A stretch of DNA of 40,324 nucleotides from Patescibacteria group bacterium (GTDB lineage: Bacteria > Patescibacteriota > CPR2 > UBA1875): positions 1-40,324 of the forward strand of contig JAQVJW010000006.1 in NCBI GenBank assembly GCA_028694925.1. Reading direction: 5' to 3'. Shown here piece after piece: positions 1 to 7,272 of the stretch (the stretch's first letter is position 1; the number at the start of each line of letters is the position of its first letter). Made by a program: the position numbers and the translations under genes. The notes under the pieces were generated by a model. It saw nothing but the letters and a program-made list of their open reading frames with translations. It did not search any database and was not told where the DNA came from.

Positions 1-2
1 CG

Positions 3-812
3 GCCCAAAATGGTATTGAGCTTGAAATGACCGAATCAACCGAGAACGTCATCGCTGCTCTTAACGAGAAAAAAACAGAGGCTGACCTTGAGATAGAGAT
101 CAAGGAACCAGAGATTAGCGAGAAAACGCTCTCAAGTCTTGGACTTTCGGAATTAATTTCAACTGGGTACTCTAACTTCGCTGGCTCACCCGCAAATCGG
201 AGGCATAATATTCGGGTTGGCGCCTCAAAATTCAACGGCCTTCTCATTAAGCCAGGAGAAACATTCTCTTTTACGACCAATCTTGGAGAGGTTGATGCCG
301 CAAATGGATATTTGCCTGAGCTTGTGATAAAAGAGAATACCACTACCCCAGAATATGGTGGAGGTCTTTGCCAGGTCTCAACCACTACTTTCAGGGCGGC
401 TCTTAACGGGGGACTTCCGATCGTGGCTCGAAAGGCTCATTCATATCCGGTGAGCTATTATCGTCCTTATGGGACTGATGCGACGATCTATATTCCTAAT
501 CCAGACCTTAAATTTACAAATGATACCGGAAAATATATCTTAATTCAAACAAGGGCTACTGGTAATTACCTCTATTTTGACTTTTATGGTACCAAGAAAG
601 ACGTTTCACTTAAATTTGCCGGTAACAAAAACGCAACAGGGGCTGTGAGTTTAGTCGAAAATGTTACCCCACATACTTATGATTTTGGCGGAAGAGGTCC
701 AGGTTCATTTAAGGCAATCTTTTATCGTTTTATCTATGATGGGACTGGTAAATTACTTGATTCTGAGAGCTTTTACTCTAATTACGATTCACCTGATAAG
801 TATCCTCACTAA
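3..812 (+). CDS. VanW family surface protein, 5' end outside window
   Basis: The frame is open through the left edge (A-Q-N-G-I-E-L-E precede the first ATG at 27), so the gene is cut at its 5' end and the true start lies upstream. The first ~45 visible residues resemble the end of a peptidoglycan-binding-4 type domain (alternating charged and hydrophobic, ending near ISEKTLSSLG). A complete VanW domain follows, with its usual signatures: ANRRHNI, LIKPGETFSF, the GGGLCQVSTT core, and the SYPVSYYRPYGTDATIY stretch. VanW proteins are cell-envelope proteins of unproven biochemical function; the name comes from vancomycin-resistance clusters and does not show resistance. The stop overlaps by 4 nt the stop of the convergent glycosyltransferase gene. 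Family assignment is firm, function is not. Confidence 0.9.
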   Translation, partial: AQNGIELEMTESTENVIAALNEKKTEADLEIEIKEPEISEKTLSSLGLSELISTGYSNFAGSPANRRHNIRVGASKFNGLLIKPGETFSFTTNLGEVDAANGYLPELVIKENTTTPEYGGGLCQVSTTTFRAALNGGLPIVARKAHSYPVSYYRPYGTDATIYIPNPDLKFTNDTGKYILIQTRATGNYLYFDFYGTKKDVSLKFAGNKNATGAVSLVENVTPHTYDFGGRGPGSFKAIFYRFIYDGTGKLLDSESFYSNYDSPDKYPH

Positions 813-2092
813 CCGCCATTCCCGTTTGTGAGTTTTGTAATTAAGCGGTTTCCGAGATACCCAATATTATTTGGAAATACCAGGTAATCAACAAATATCT
901 CCATCCAGTCAAGCATTAGGCGCGTAATGAGAAAGTTTTTCACAACGTGCTCTTTACCATTTTGGCCCATTTTCTTTCTAAGCTCTTCACTTTCCCCAAG
1001 CTTTACCAGATACTTAGCCAGCTTCTTTGTTTCATTTGGTCTTACCAGATAGCCGTTTTTACCGTGCTCAACTTGAAGAGGGATGCCCCCGACTCTGGTG
1101 GCAACAACCGGCGTCTTTTTGTATAGGGCCTCAGCGACAGTGAGGCCGAAGCCTTCTTTAGCGGAGTTTTGGACTACGATATCAGATTCAGCTTGAAGCG
1201 CATTAACAAAAAGCTCTTTGTCTCCAAAGACAATCTGAATATCTTTCTTGTATTTACTTCTTCTCACCATATCGACTATCTTTTGATACATCGCTACACC
1301 TTCTGGATCATCGCTAGCATAAGAGCCACAAAGAACTAGTCTTGCGTCTATATCCTTTCTGGCGATCTCAAAAGCTCTGATTAGGCCAGGAAAGCCTTTC
1401 CATTTATCAAATCTTGAGACTTCGGTAATAAGGAGCTTATCTTTTCTGATCCCTTTCTTTGCGAGTTCTCTTGTTCTTTCTTTTGTGGTGAGTTCCATAT
1501 TTTTAGGGGACAAAGGGTCGATAGCGGGGTAGATGATGCTCTGGGGTGGTTTAATGCCTTTTTTGGTAAATTCTTTTTTAGAGACAATTACCTGATCGTA
1601 CATGTTGATGTATTTTTTTAGGTAGTTATATGTTTTCTTATCGGGGGAGCTAAAGTCAGGATGAATCCTTAATATCCAGGGTTGTTCTTTCGCATAATAT
1701 GCGATCATTGGTAGGGGCTGAGGATCGTGGACCACGACCAAATCGTGATTAAGGTGAGTAAATTTAGCAAAACGTTCGTTAGTTTCCTCGTAGATTTGTT
1801 TCTTAGCATCGGTAAATTTAAAAGGCTCACCTTGAACGGCATTATGAATGCTCTTTGTTATTTCAAAGAAGTTATTTGTACCATGTAAGATGCGCCAGCC
1901 AAAAGGAACACCAAGATCGTTTAAGATAGGGATCATTGCATTAAGCATTTCGGCGACGCCGCCACCAGTGTGAGTGGAGCTGACACAAACAATATGCTTG
2001 TTTTTGAGTTTTTTGGCTCGTTTTTTGATTTTTTCGATAACCGCGTCACCGACTATGGGGCGATATTCTTCGAGTGAATTTTCTTTATGCAT
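809..2092 (-). CDS. GT4 glycosyltransferase, trehalose synthase (TreT)-like
   Basis: A GT-B fold retaining glycosyltransferase (group 1/GT4). Signatures are GGGVAEML near the N-terminus (nucleotide-sugar loop), VVVHDPQPLP, SRFDKWKGF, and the C-terminal donor-site stretch QNSAKEGFGLTVAEALYKK followed by VGGIPLQV. This arrangement is that of TreT-like trehalose glycosyltransferring synthases, which join NDP-glucose and glucose; the actual sugars here are inferred. I place the start at the ATG at 2092 (427 aa), because YRPIVGD sits ~10 residues in, as in the family, and a TAGAAT box (2100-2105) lies 7 nt upstream, fitting the leaderless pattern of this window. The longer frame from a TTG at 2179 would add 29 unlike residues and run through the opposite-strand tRNA promoter. 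Cytoplasmic; possibly osmoprotection or glycan building. Confidence 0.85.
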   Translation of the reverse strand: MHKENSLEEYRPIVGDAVIEKIKKRAKKLKNKHIVCVSSTHTGGGVAEMLNAMIPILNDLGVPFGWRILHGTNNFFEITKSIHNAVQGEPFKFTDAKKQIYEETNERFAKFTHLNHDLVVVHDPQPLPMIAYYAKEQPWILRIHPDFSSPDKKTYNYLKKYINMYDQVIVSKKEFTKKGIKPPQSIIYPAIDPLSPKNMELTTKERTRELAKKGIRKDKLLITEVSRFDKWKGFPGLIRAFEIARKDIDARLVLCGSYASDDPEGVAMYQKIVDMVRRSKYKKDIQIVFGDKELFVNALQAESDIVVQNSAKEGFGLTVAEALYKKTPVVATRVGGIPLQVEHGKNGYLVRPNETKKLAKYLVKLGESEELRKKMGQNGKEHVVKNFLITRLMLDWMEIFVDYLVFPNNIGYLGNRLITKLTNGNGG

Positions 2093-2140
2093 TAACCCTA
2101 TTCTAACAAAGATTAGGGAGATATCAAAAGGGCTAGACGA

Positions 2141-2169
2141 TTGAAAGAATTTAACTATTTTGCTATAAT
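2141..2169 (+). promoter_or_regulatory. Promoter of tRNA-Asn
   Basis: TTGAAA at 2141-2146, 17-nt spacer, TATAAT at 2164-2169 with an extended -10 TG at 2161-2162. Transcription would begin near 2176, about 12 nt before the tRNA. It overlaps the dubious 5' extension of the opposite-strand glycosyltransferase. Confidence 0.85.
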
Positions 2170-2187
2170 CTTCTGGCAACTTGATAA

Positions 2188-2262
2188 TCCCGAGTAGCTC
2201 AATGGCAGAGCAAGTGACTGTTAATCACTAGGTTGTCGGTTCGAGTCCGACCTCGGGAGCCA
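2188..2262 (+). tRNA. tRNA-Asn (GTT)
   Basis: Cloverleaf: 7-bp acceptor TCCCGAG/CTCGGGA, D stem GCTC/GAGC, anticodon stem AGTGA/TCACT with loop CTGTTAA (anticodon GTT, positions 2220-2222), T arm GTCGG-TTCGAGT-CCGAC, discriminator G and an encoded CCA. A toxin-antitoxin pair starts right downstream. Confidence 0.97.
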
Positions 2263-2279
2263 AATCATAAAGAAAACTG

Positions 2280-2315
2280 TTGACAATATGCACTACTAAG
2301 TATATACTTTGTAGT
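2280..2315 (+). promoter_or_regulatory. Toxin-antitoxin promoter and palindromic operator
   Basis: TTGACA (2280-2285), 17-nt spacer, TATACT (2303-2308). The -10 box lies inside a 24-bp inverted repeat (2292-2315) with a single mismatched pair; its centre is the perfect 12-bp palindrome AAGTATATACTT, flanked by ACTAC and GTAGT. The repeat ends at the base before the antitoxin ATG, so the mRNA is probably leaderless. Type II antitoxins usually bind such sites to repress their own operon. Confidence 0.85.
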
Positions 2316-2585
2316 ATGAATACCGTAATTAGTGTCAAGATAGACAAAGAAGTAAAAGAGTCTGCCCAATCAGTCGCAAAAAGTGCCGGCCTTACTTTAA
2401 GTGCCTTAGTTAATGCTTACCTAAGGCAGGTTGTGGCCACAAGGCGTATTGAACTGTATGCGCCAGAGCCAATGACTCCCAAGTTAGAAAAACTTATAGC
2501 AGAGGTCGAGTCAGAGCTTATGAGTGGCAAAGCGAGTAAGAAGTTCGATAATGCCACTGATTTTTTGGCTGATCTTAAAAAGTAG
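2316..2585 (+). CDS. RelB/DinJ-family antitoxin
   Basis: An 89-aa protein from the ATG at 2316, the base after the operator palindrome. The upstream in-frame start at 2280 lies in the -35 box and is rejected. The N-terminus (NTVISVKIDKEVKESAQSVA) is a ribbon-helix-helix segment: a beta strand with alternating polar residues, then helices with GLTLSALVNAYLRQV, typical of RelB/DinJ. The acidic and helical C-terminus (PKLEKLIAEVESEL onward) would wrap the toxin. The toxin gene follows after 8 nt in the same operon. As known for the family, it should neutralise the toxin and, with it, repress the promoter. Confidence 0.88.
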   Translation: MNTVISVKIDKEVKESAQSVAKSAGLTLSALVNAYLRQVVATRRIELYAPEPMTPKLEKLIAEVESELMSGKASKKFDNATDFLADLKK

Positions 2586-2593
2586 ACCACAAT

Positions 2594-2854
2594 ATGACAA
2601 TTCAATATCTACCCAAATTTAAGAAGCAGTATAAGAAACTGCCAAAAAAATTTCAGGATCAGTTTGATGAACGACTTGAGATTTTTTTAAATGATCCCAC
2701 AAACCCCAAACTAAGGGTCCATCCCTTAAAGGGCAAATTTGCTGGTTATTGGAGTATGAATGTTAATGGCGACATTCGGGCGTTGTACTTGATTCAAGGG
2801 GAAACAATCATTATTTTTGCTCTCATCGGGTCACATAGTGAACTTTACGGATAA
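2594..2854 (+). CDS. RelE/YafQ-family mRNA interferase toxin
   Basis: An 86-aa basic protein with the compact RelE/ParE fold signature: a Lys-rich first helix (PKFKKQYKKLPKKF), HPLKGKFAGYWS (His43), the strand GDIRALY (Arg62), and a C-terminal IGSHSELYG with His81 and Tyr85. YafQ-type toxins cut mRNA in the ribosomal A site using C-terminal His and aromatic residues, so His81/Tyr85 are the likely active-site positions (inference). Length is normal for the family. It starts 8 nt after the antitoxin stop and has no promoter of its own. Confidence 0.88.
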   Translation: MTIQYLPKFKKQYKKLPKKFQDQFDERLEIFLNDPTNPKLRVHPLKGKFAGYWSMNVNGDIRALYLIQGETIIIFALIGSHSELYG

Positions 2855-2964
2855 ACAAAAAATACGTTAAGAGTAATCTAAATATTAATAATCATTTTTA
2901 GATGATATAACGATGACTTTTTAGCCATATATCGGGAAAATATTCATAGAAAGGGTAGGTGTCT

Positions 2965-3138
2965 ATGAATTCCCCAACAAGACTAAGGGAGGAGGCGCGA
3001 GAATGTGAACGTGTTGCCTTTTATGAACGTGAGCAGGCCAAGGTGGATAGAATGATCGCTCGCGAAGAGTCGAGAAGGCAAGAGATAGCTAGGCGCCTCG
3101 AGCGAGAGATTAGAAAGCTTGAAGCCTTACGTAAATAG
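2965..3138 (+). CDS. Small charged helical protein, 57 aa, unknown
   Basis: An ORF too short for routine calling: ATG at 2965, TAG at 3136-3138, 57 codons, preceded by a purine-rich AAGGGTAGG. The product is almost all Arg, Glu, Ala and Lys (MNSPTRLREE at the start, IRKLEALRK at the end), predicting one long amphipathic helix or coiled coil. It is more GC-rich than its neighbours, like the ORFs at 5730 and 37247. A weak CCCTTTTAGGG hairpin follows. No family recognised; it could be a chance open frame in a GC-rich patch. Confidence 0.45.
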   Translation: MNSPTRLREEARECERVAFYEREQAKVDRMIAREESRRQEIARRLEREIRKLEALRK

Positions 3139-3165
3139 CCCCTTTTAGGGTGTTTAGGTAAGGAA

Positions 3166-3171
3166 TATAAT
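3166..3171 (+). promoter_or_regulatory. -10 box, leaderless start of LigD-type gene
   Basis: TATAAT at 3166-3171 is followed by 6 nt and the ATG at 3178, so +1 should be the A of the start codon. The -35 region is weak (TTTTAG at 3143-3148). No Shine-Dalgarno sequence fits between box and ATG. Confidence 0.75.
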
Positions 3172-3177
3172 ATAGTT

Positions 3178-3648
3178 ATGGCTTTAGAAGAATACAAAAA
3201 GAAAAGAAAGTTTGAGAGAACGCCGGAGCCAAAGGCCGAAAAGGGCAGGGAAGATGGCTCTTCTTTTGTAGTCCAAAAGCATAATGCCCAGAACCTTCAC
3301 TATGACTTCAGGCTCGAACGTAGCGGGGTCCTTGTAAGTTGGGCCGTTCCCAAGGGGCCGCCCGAGAAAGTGGGCGATAAGAAGCTTGCAATAAGGGTTG
3401 AAGACCATCCCGTTTCATACAAAGACTTTGAAGGCCAAATCCCAGAAGGTGAGTACGGTGCCGGCCAGGTAGAAATATGGGATAAAGGGGAGTACGAAAC
3501 CTTAAAATGGGATGAAAAAGATGATGGGGTAATTGAATTTGTTTTAAAAGGGAATAAACTTCAGGGTAGGTATTCTTTGGTTAAAACAAAAGGATATGGC
3601 GGTAATAAAGAGTCTTGGCTTTTGATCAAAAACAAACCAAAAGATTAA
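3178..3648 (+). CDS. Stand-alone LigD-type 3'-phosphoesterase domain
   Basis: 156 aa, equal to the phosphoesterase (PE) module that starts bacterial LigD, with no polymerase or ligase domain attached. All the metal and phosphate ligands known from Pseudomonas LigD appear with constant spacing: His35, His41, Asp43 and Arg45 in QKHNAQNLHYDFRLE, His77 in VEDHP, and Tyr81. GVLVSWAVPKGPP and IPEGEYGAGQVEIWDKGEY are further signatures, and the protein ends in WLLIK. The known activity trims 3'-phosphate and ribonucleotide ends during repair. No ku or ligase gene lies in the window, so its partner is unknown. The stop overlaps the lepA stop by 4 nt on the other strand. Confidence 0.93.
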   Translation: MALEEYKKKRKFERTPEPKAEKGREDGSSFVVQKHNAQNLHYDFRLERSGVLVSWAVPKGPPEKVGDKKLAIRVEDHPVSYKDFEGQIPEGEYGAGQVEIWDKGEYETLKWDEKDDGVIEFVLKGNKLQGRYSLVKTKGYGGNKESWLLIKNKPKD

Positions 3649-5423
3649 CTTTTTAGAATCTTTATAAATGTATCGGAGGGGATCTCGACTCTGCCGACCA
3701 TTTTCATACGTTCTTTACCCTTTTTTTGTTTTTTTAGAAGCTTCTGCTTCCGGGTCACATCCCCGCCATATAGCTTCTCGGTAACATTCTTCCTGAAAGC
3801 TGAAATGTCTTCCCTGGCGATAATCTTCCCTCCAATGGCGGCCTGTAATGGGATCTTGAAGTTTTGCCGGGGAATGAACTCCTTCAGTTTTTTAACAAGC
3901 TTTTCGCCCTCTTTTTGGACTGCAGCCCGATGAGTAATGATAGAAAGGGTGTCAAAAGGCTCTGCGTTTATGAGGATATCTACTTTTACTAAGTCCTCAG
4001 CCCTATAACCGATAAATTCATAGTTAACAGAGGCATAGCCCGAAGAAACACTCTTAAGTTTGTCGTAAAAGTCAGTCACGATCTCAGAAAGAGGACACTC
4101 ATAGGAAAGCAGAGCCCGATCCGCATCTAGGTATGAGGTATTTTTGTGCTTGCCTCTTTTTATTGAAAGTAGTTCCATAACCGACCCAATATATTTTGAG
4201 GGTGAAATGACCTCTAAATTTACATAAGGTTCTCTGATTTCATTTATCTCTGTCTTTTCTGGTAAGTCGGCCGGACTTGAGATTCGAAATACCTCGCTAC
4301 TTGTTTTTTCTACTTCATAAGAGACGGACGGGGCAGTGGTGATGAGGCTTAAGTTAAATTCTCGCTCAAGTCTTTCTTTAACAATCTCCATATGGAGTAA
4401 CCCCAAAAATCCACATCGGAACCCAAATCCAAGAGCTTTTGAATTCTCGGGCTCAAATGAGAGTGATGAGTCGGAGAGTGAAAGTTTTTCGAGCGCCTCC
4501 CTAAGGAGAGGGAAATCGTCACCAACAGTGGTATAGACTCCGGCATAAACAAAGGGTTTTACCTTTTTGTATCCGGGGAGGGGTGTTTTAGCTGGCTTAC
4601 CGGATGTTGTGATGGTATCCCCGACCCGCGCCTTTGAAGTCTCTTTAAGCCCAGTAACGATATAGCCGATTTCGCCTTCAGCGAGCTCTTTTTGAGGAGT
4701 TATTTTGGGGCGAAGATAGCCAACCTCGATCGTATCTGCCGGGTTGTTCTCCGCCATTAGTCTGAGTTTTTCGCCTTTTTTTATCGCACCATCAAAGACC
4801 CTAATATAGACCATCACCCCTTTATAGGGGTCAAAGAAAGAATCAAAGATTAAAGCTCTAGTGCCATCTTCCGACTTTGCCTTAGGAGCTGGAATCCTCC
4901 CTATAATTGCATCTAGAATCTCTGTGACTCCTTCGCCTGTTTTCCCGGAAGCAAGGATAATCTCTTCTTTAGCGCATCCTATAAGGTTCACAATCTCATC
5001 AGTTACTTTCTCAGGTTCAGCGTGCGGTAGGTCTATCTTGTTTATCACAGGAATTATTGTTAGGTTTGCATCAATCGCGGCATAAAGCGTAGAAAGGGTT
5101 TGAGCCTCAATTCCCTGAGAGGCATCAACAACAAGAAGAGCGCCTTCTACAGCTGTTAGGGATCTTGAGACTTCATAGGAAAAATCAACATGACCGGGAG
5201 TGTCTATAAGGTTTAGGGTGTGACCCTTGTAATCCATTCTGGCTGGCTGTAGCTTAATAGTAATACCACGCTCTCTTTCGAGCTCCATCGTATCTAGAGT
5301 TTGTTCCTTAAGCTCCCGAGCGTTAACTGTTCCTGTAATTTCTAAAAACCGGTCAGCCAAAGTGGATTTTCCGTGATCAATATGGGCAATTATTGCAAAA
5401 TTTCTTATCTTCTCTTTACTCAT
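3645..5423 (-). CDS. lepA: Elongation factor 4 (LepA) GTPase
   Basis: 592 aa, full length. The G domain shows AHIDHGKST (residues 13-21), RGIT (52-55), DTPGH (74-78) and NKIDLP. The family-specific C-terminal domain is present (PLQAAIGGKIIAREDISAFRK, then GGDVTRKQKLLKKQKKGKERMK). LepA binds ribosomes and acts in initiation or back-translocation under stress. The ATG at 5423 lies 8 nt after a TATAAT box (minus strand, 5432-5437), so the mRNA is leaderless or nearly so. It is transcribed away from the small-RNA promoter at 5468. Confidence 0.98.
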   Translation of the reverse strand: MSKEKIRNFAIIAHIDHGKSTLADRFLEITGTVNARELKEQTLDTMELERERGITIKLQPARMDYKGHTLNLIDTPGHVDFSYEVSRSLTAVEGALLVVDASQGIEAQTLSTLYAAIDANLTIIPVINKIDLPHAEPEKVTDEIVNLIGCAKEEIILASGKTGEGVTEILDAIIGRIPAPKAKSEDGTRALIFDSFFDPYKGVMVYIRVFDGAIKKGEKLRLMAENNPADTIEVGYLRPKITPQKELAEGEIGYIVTGLKETSKARVGDTITTSGKPAKTPLPGYKKVKPFVYAGVYTTVGDDFPLLREALEKLSLSDSSLSFEPENSKALGFGFRCGFLGLLHMEIVKERLEREFNLSLITTAPSVSYEVEKTSSEVFRISSPADLPEKTEINEIREPYVNLEVISPSKYIGSVMELLSIKRGKHKNTSYLDADRALLSYECPLSEIVTDFYDKLKSVSSGYASVNYEFIGYRAEDLVKVDILINAEPFDTLSIITHRAAVQKEGEKLVKKLKEFIPRQNFKIPLQAAIGGKIIAREDISAFRKNVTEKLYGGDVTRKQKLLKKQKKGKERMKMVGRVEIPSDTFIKILKS

Positions 5424-5467
5424 GTAGCGTGATTATATCGCGAAATAGGTCATAAATCCATTAAGAC

Positions 5468-5496
5468 TTGCGAAATTTAGCCTAAAATGATATTAT
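5468..5496 (+). promoter_or_regulatory. Promoter of candidate small RNA
   Basis: TTGCGA (5468-5473), 17-nt spacer, TATTAT (5491-5496) with extended -10 TGA (5488-5490). Predicted +1 is 5503. Divergent from the lepA promoter, 31 bp away. Confidence 0.7.
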
Positions 5497-5502
5497 CCTC
5501 TT

Positions 5503-5628
5503 ATGCAAAAGCAAAACCTAAATCCATTCACTCTACTCGTCCTACCAGTGATTTACTCCTAGGTTTGTTTTGCAGTAACTAAGAAAATATAAACTCAAGA
5601 CAAACCTTCCAGAAATGGAAGTTTTTTT
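5503..5628 (+). ncRNA. Candidate small RNA with long hairpin
   Basis: A ~125-nt unit with its own promoter and terminator and no normal gene inside. Positions 5505-5520 pair with 5560-5573 (GCAAAA, then CAAAACCTA, against TAGGTTTGTTTTGC) with two small bulges. An inner stem TCACT (5528-5532)/AGTGA (5547-5551) closes a 14-nt loop. An A-rich single-stranded linker (about 5576-5604) leads to the terminator at 5606-5628. Alternatively, the transcript starts on an ATG (5503) that would encode a 19-residue peptide, MQKQNLNPFTLLVLPVIYS, ending at 5562, so it may be a leader peptide with an attenuator for the ORF at 5730. No known RNA family is recognised. Confidence 0.55.
5606..5628 (+). terminator. 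Rho-independent terminator of the small RNA
   Basis: Stem CTTCCA (5606-5611), GAAA tetraloop, TGGAAG (5616-5621), followed by seven T. Confidence 0.85.
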
Positions 5629-5729
5629 ATCGGCGGGAGGAGGTAACCATTACTCTTTCCTGCCGACCAACAGAAAACGGGGCATAGACCCCGAGTACAT
5701 ATTCAATGCGACGATGAGGGGAGGTAAGG

Positions 5730-5924
5730 ATGTCAGAGGTAGTCACGCAGGAGTTTGATCTCTCGGGGATTCTATACCCTGAAGCGATGCTACTCTCTGC
5801 GGCGGAAGGCTTTGAAACCATCACCTTTGTTGCATCGGGTGACAAGCGTTTCGAGGTCACAGGAGAACCGGATGAGATCCACAAGGTGATCAGAGAGATC
5901 CACCTTCGGGCTGGTCTCGCCTGA
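5730..5924 (+). CDS. Small acidic protein, 64 aa, unknown
   Basis: ATG at 5730 preceded by a strong Shine-Dalgarno (GAGGGGAGGTAAGG). The 64-aa product is acidic. It has a hydrophobic N-terminal half (FDLSGILYPEAMLLSAA), a strand-like FETITFVASG, and an amphipathic C-terminal helix (PDEIHKVIREIHLRAGLA), which suggests a small beta-beta-alpha fold. The stretch is clearly more GC-rich than the flanking genes. The ~100-nt leader from the upstream terminator contains CGGGG/CCCCG (around 5677-5693) and CGGC/GCCG inverted repeats. No family recognised. The minus-strand open frames over the same DNA have no ribosome site and look like shadows. Confidence 0.55.
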   Translation: MSEVVTQEFDLSGILYPEAMLLSAAEGFETITFVASGDKRFEVTGEPDEIHKVIREIHLRAGLA

Positions 5925-6121
5925 CCTCCATCGTCGAACACGGTGCACCAAGCCATTGAATTCCAATAAACGATTCTTAAGTCGTGAGGAATTTGCCTTA
6001 TTTCTGAGCTGAACCCAAGCTCTTAACCGGCGTAATCCGGGAATAAGCACTGGTAATCCCAGCAATGGTACGGTGCGCCGTATCGCTATATGATATAATT
6101 TCAAGGTAATAGGGAGTAGAA
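5925..6121 (+). other. Gene-free stretch before yebC
   Basis: About 195 nt without a supportable ORF on the plus strand. It holds the hairpin TACGG-TGCG-CCGTA at 6069-6082 and the yebC promoter: TATAAT at 6094-6099 with extended TGA, and a GGGAG ribosome site before the ATG at 6122. Confidence 0.6.
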
Positions 6122-6874
6122 ATGTCCGGACATTCTAAATGGTCTAGTATTAAACACAAAAAAGCCGCTACCGATGCCAAAAAAGGCAAGGCCTTTACGA
6201 AGGTGGCCAATATGATCTCAATTGCAGCCAAAAGTGGGGGTGATCCTTCGATGAATCCAGCCCTTGCTCTTGCGATTGATAAGGCCAAAGAAGTAAATAT
6301 GCCTAAAGCAAATGTAGAGAGAGCGATAAAGAAGGGGACTGGTGAGCTTGGCGGTGCTCAGATTGAAGAAGTCGTCTATGAGGGGTATGGCCCCGAGGGG
6401 GTAGCCTTTCTTATAGAAGTGGCAACCGATAACAAGAACAGGACAGTTTCTGAGGTGCGTTCAACCCTTGTAAAGGGTGGAGGGAGCATGGCCTCAGCTG
6501 GAGCAGTCTCTTATGTCTTTGAGCGTCGGGGTCATATAGAGGTAAGAGAGAAAGAACAATCGCTAACGGCCGAAGAGGTAGAAGCGGCGATTATTGAGTC
6601 TGGGGCAAGTGATTTTTCGATAGAGGATGGCTATACCTTGGTTTATACAGACCCCAAAGACCTAATGGCCGTCAAGAAGTCACTAAATGAGTCAGGGGTT
6701 AACACGAAAAATGCTGAACTTACTTACATCCCAACCCAAGAAGTACTCATAGAAGATACTGAGAAGGCTCAAAAGATAATGAGGCTAATCGATGCTCTAG
6801 AAGAGCTTGAAGATGTTTCGAATGTGTTTACTAATCTTCAAGTCTCAGAAGAGATAGCGGAGGAACTTTCATGA
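6122..6874 (+). CDS. yebC: YebC/PmpR family protein
   Basis: 250 aa, full length. It opens with the invariant SGHSKWSSIKHKKAATDAKKG and contains NMPKANVERAIKKGTGE, YEGYGPEGVAFLIEVATDNKNRT and the acidic C-terminal domain ending in ALEELEDVSNVFTNL. The family was described as DNA-binding transcriptional regulators; recent work on relatives also links it to translation of proline-rich stretches. It heads a run yebC - membrane protein - ruvC, each pair joined by an ATGA overlap. YebC beside RuvABC is a widely conserved arrangement. The promoter has TATAAT at 6094-6099 and a short leader with GGGAG. Confidence 0.96.
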   Translation: MSGHSKWSSIKHKKAATDAKKGKAFTKVANMISIAAKSGGDPSMNPALALAIDKAKEVNMPKANVERAIKKGTGELGGAQIEEVVYEGYGPEGVAFLIEVATDNKNRTVSEVRSTLVKGGGSMASAGAVSYVFERRGHIEVREKEQSLTAEEVEAAIIESGASDFSIEDGYTLVYTDPKDLMAVKKSLNESGVNTKNAELTYIPTQEVLIEDTEKAQKIMRLIDALEELEDVSNVFTNLQVSEEIAEELS

Positions 6875-7272
6875 TGACCCTTACTCATACTTTAATGGGA
6901 TCAGTTGCTGGAGTTTATATAGAGAGCTATCCGGTTGCTTTCATGGCTGGTATTATCCTTCATTTATTAACAGATAAGTTAAAACATTATTGGCCAGGAG
7001 AAAGAGAGAAAAACCTACTTTTAATGTTGGTGGATTGGCCAATCGCAATTGCTTTCCTGGTACATCTATTATATTTAGGAGAAATGTCTATATTTTGGGG
7101 TGGTTTTGGGGGTATTGTGATAGATTTTGTAGCTATTGCTATTCCGGTCGTACAAAGAACAAAGATATCAAGGTGGCATAACCAGAGACAGCCACACACT
7201 AAAGATATAAGGTTTTTGGCCCTAGATCTTTTTGCAATAACCGTGTTAATTATAATACTAAGGCTAGTATGA
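6871..7272 (+). CDS. Integral membrane protein between yebC and ruvC
   Basis: 133 aa, with three to four hydrophobic segments (about residues 7-32, 49-70, 73-93 and 117-132). The His- and Asp-bearing motifs THTLMG near the start, HLLTDKLKHYW (residues ~31-41) and WHNQRQPH (~102-109) recall metal-dependent membrane hydrolases of the YbcI/DUF457 type, but the match is by motif impression only. Starts and ends in ATGA overlaps with yebC and ruvC, so it is probably translationally coupled. Function unknown. Confidence 0.75.
   Translation: MMTLTHTLMGSVAGVYIESYPVAFMAGIILHLLTDKLKHYWPGEREKNLLLMLVDWPIAIAFLVHLLYLGEMSIFWGGFGGIVIDFVAIAIPVVQRTKISRWHNQRQPHTKDIRFLALDLFAITVLIIILRLV

Noticed and set aside
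2093-2179. TTG-started 29-residue extension of the TreT-like enzyme
   Set aside because: It crosses the tRNA-Asn promoter on the other strand and does not resemble the family's N-terminus. A -10 box sits just before the ATG at 2092.
5627-6288. Three minus-strand open frames (109, 104 and 96 residues)
   Set aside because: They lack ribosome sites, lie opposite the small ORF at 5730 and the yebC start, and show no recognisable domain.
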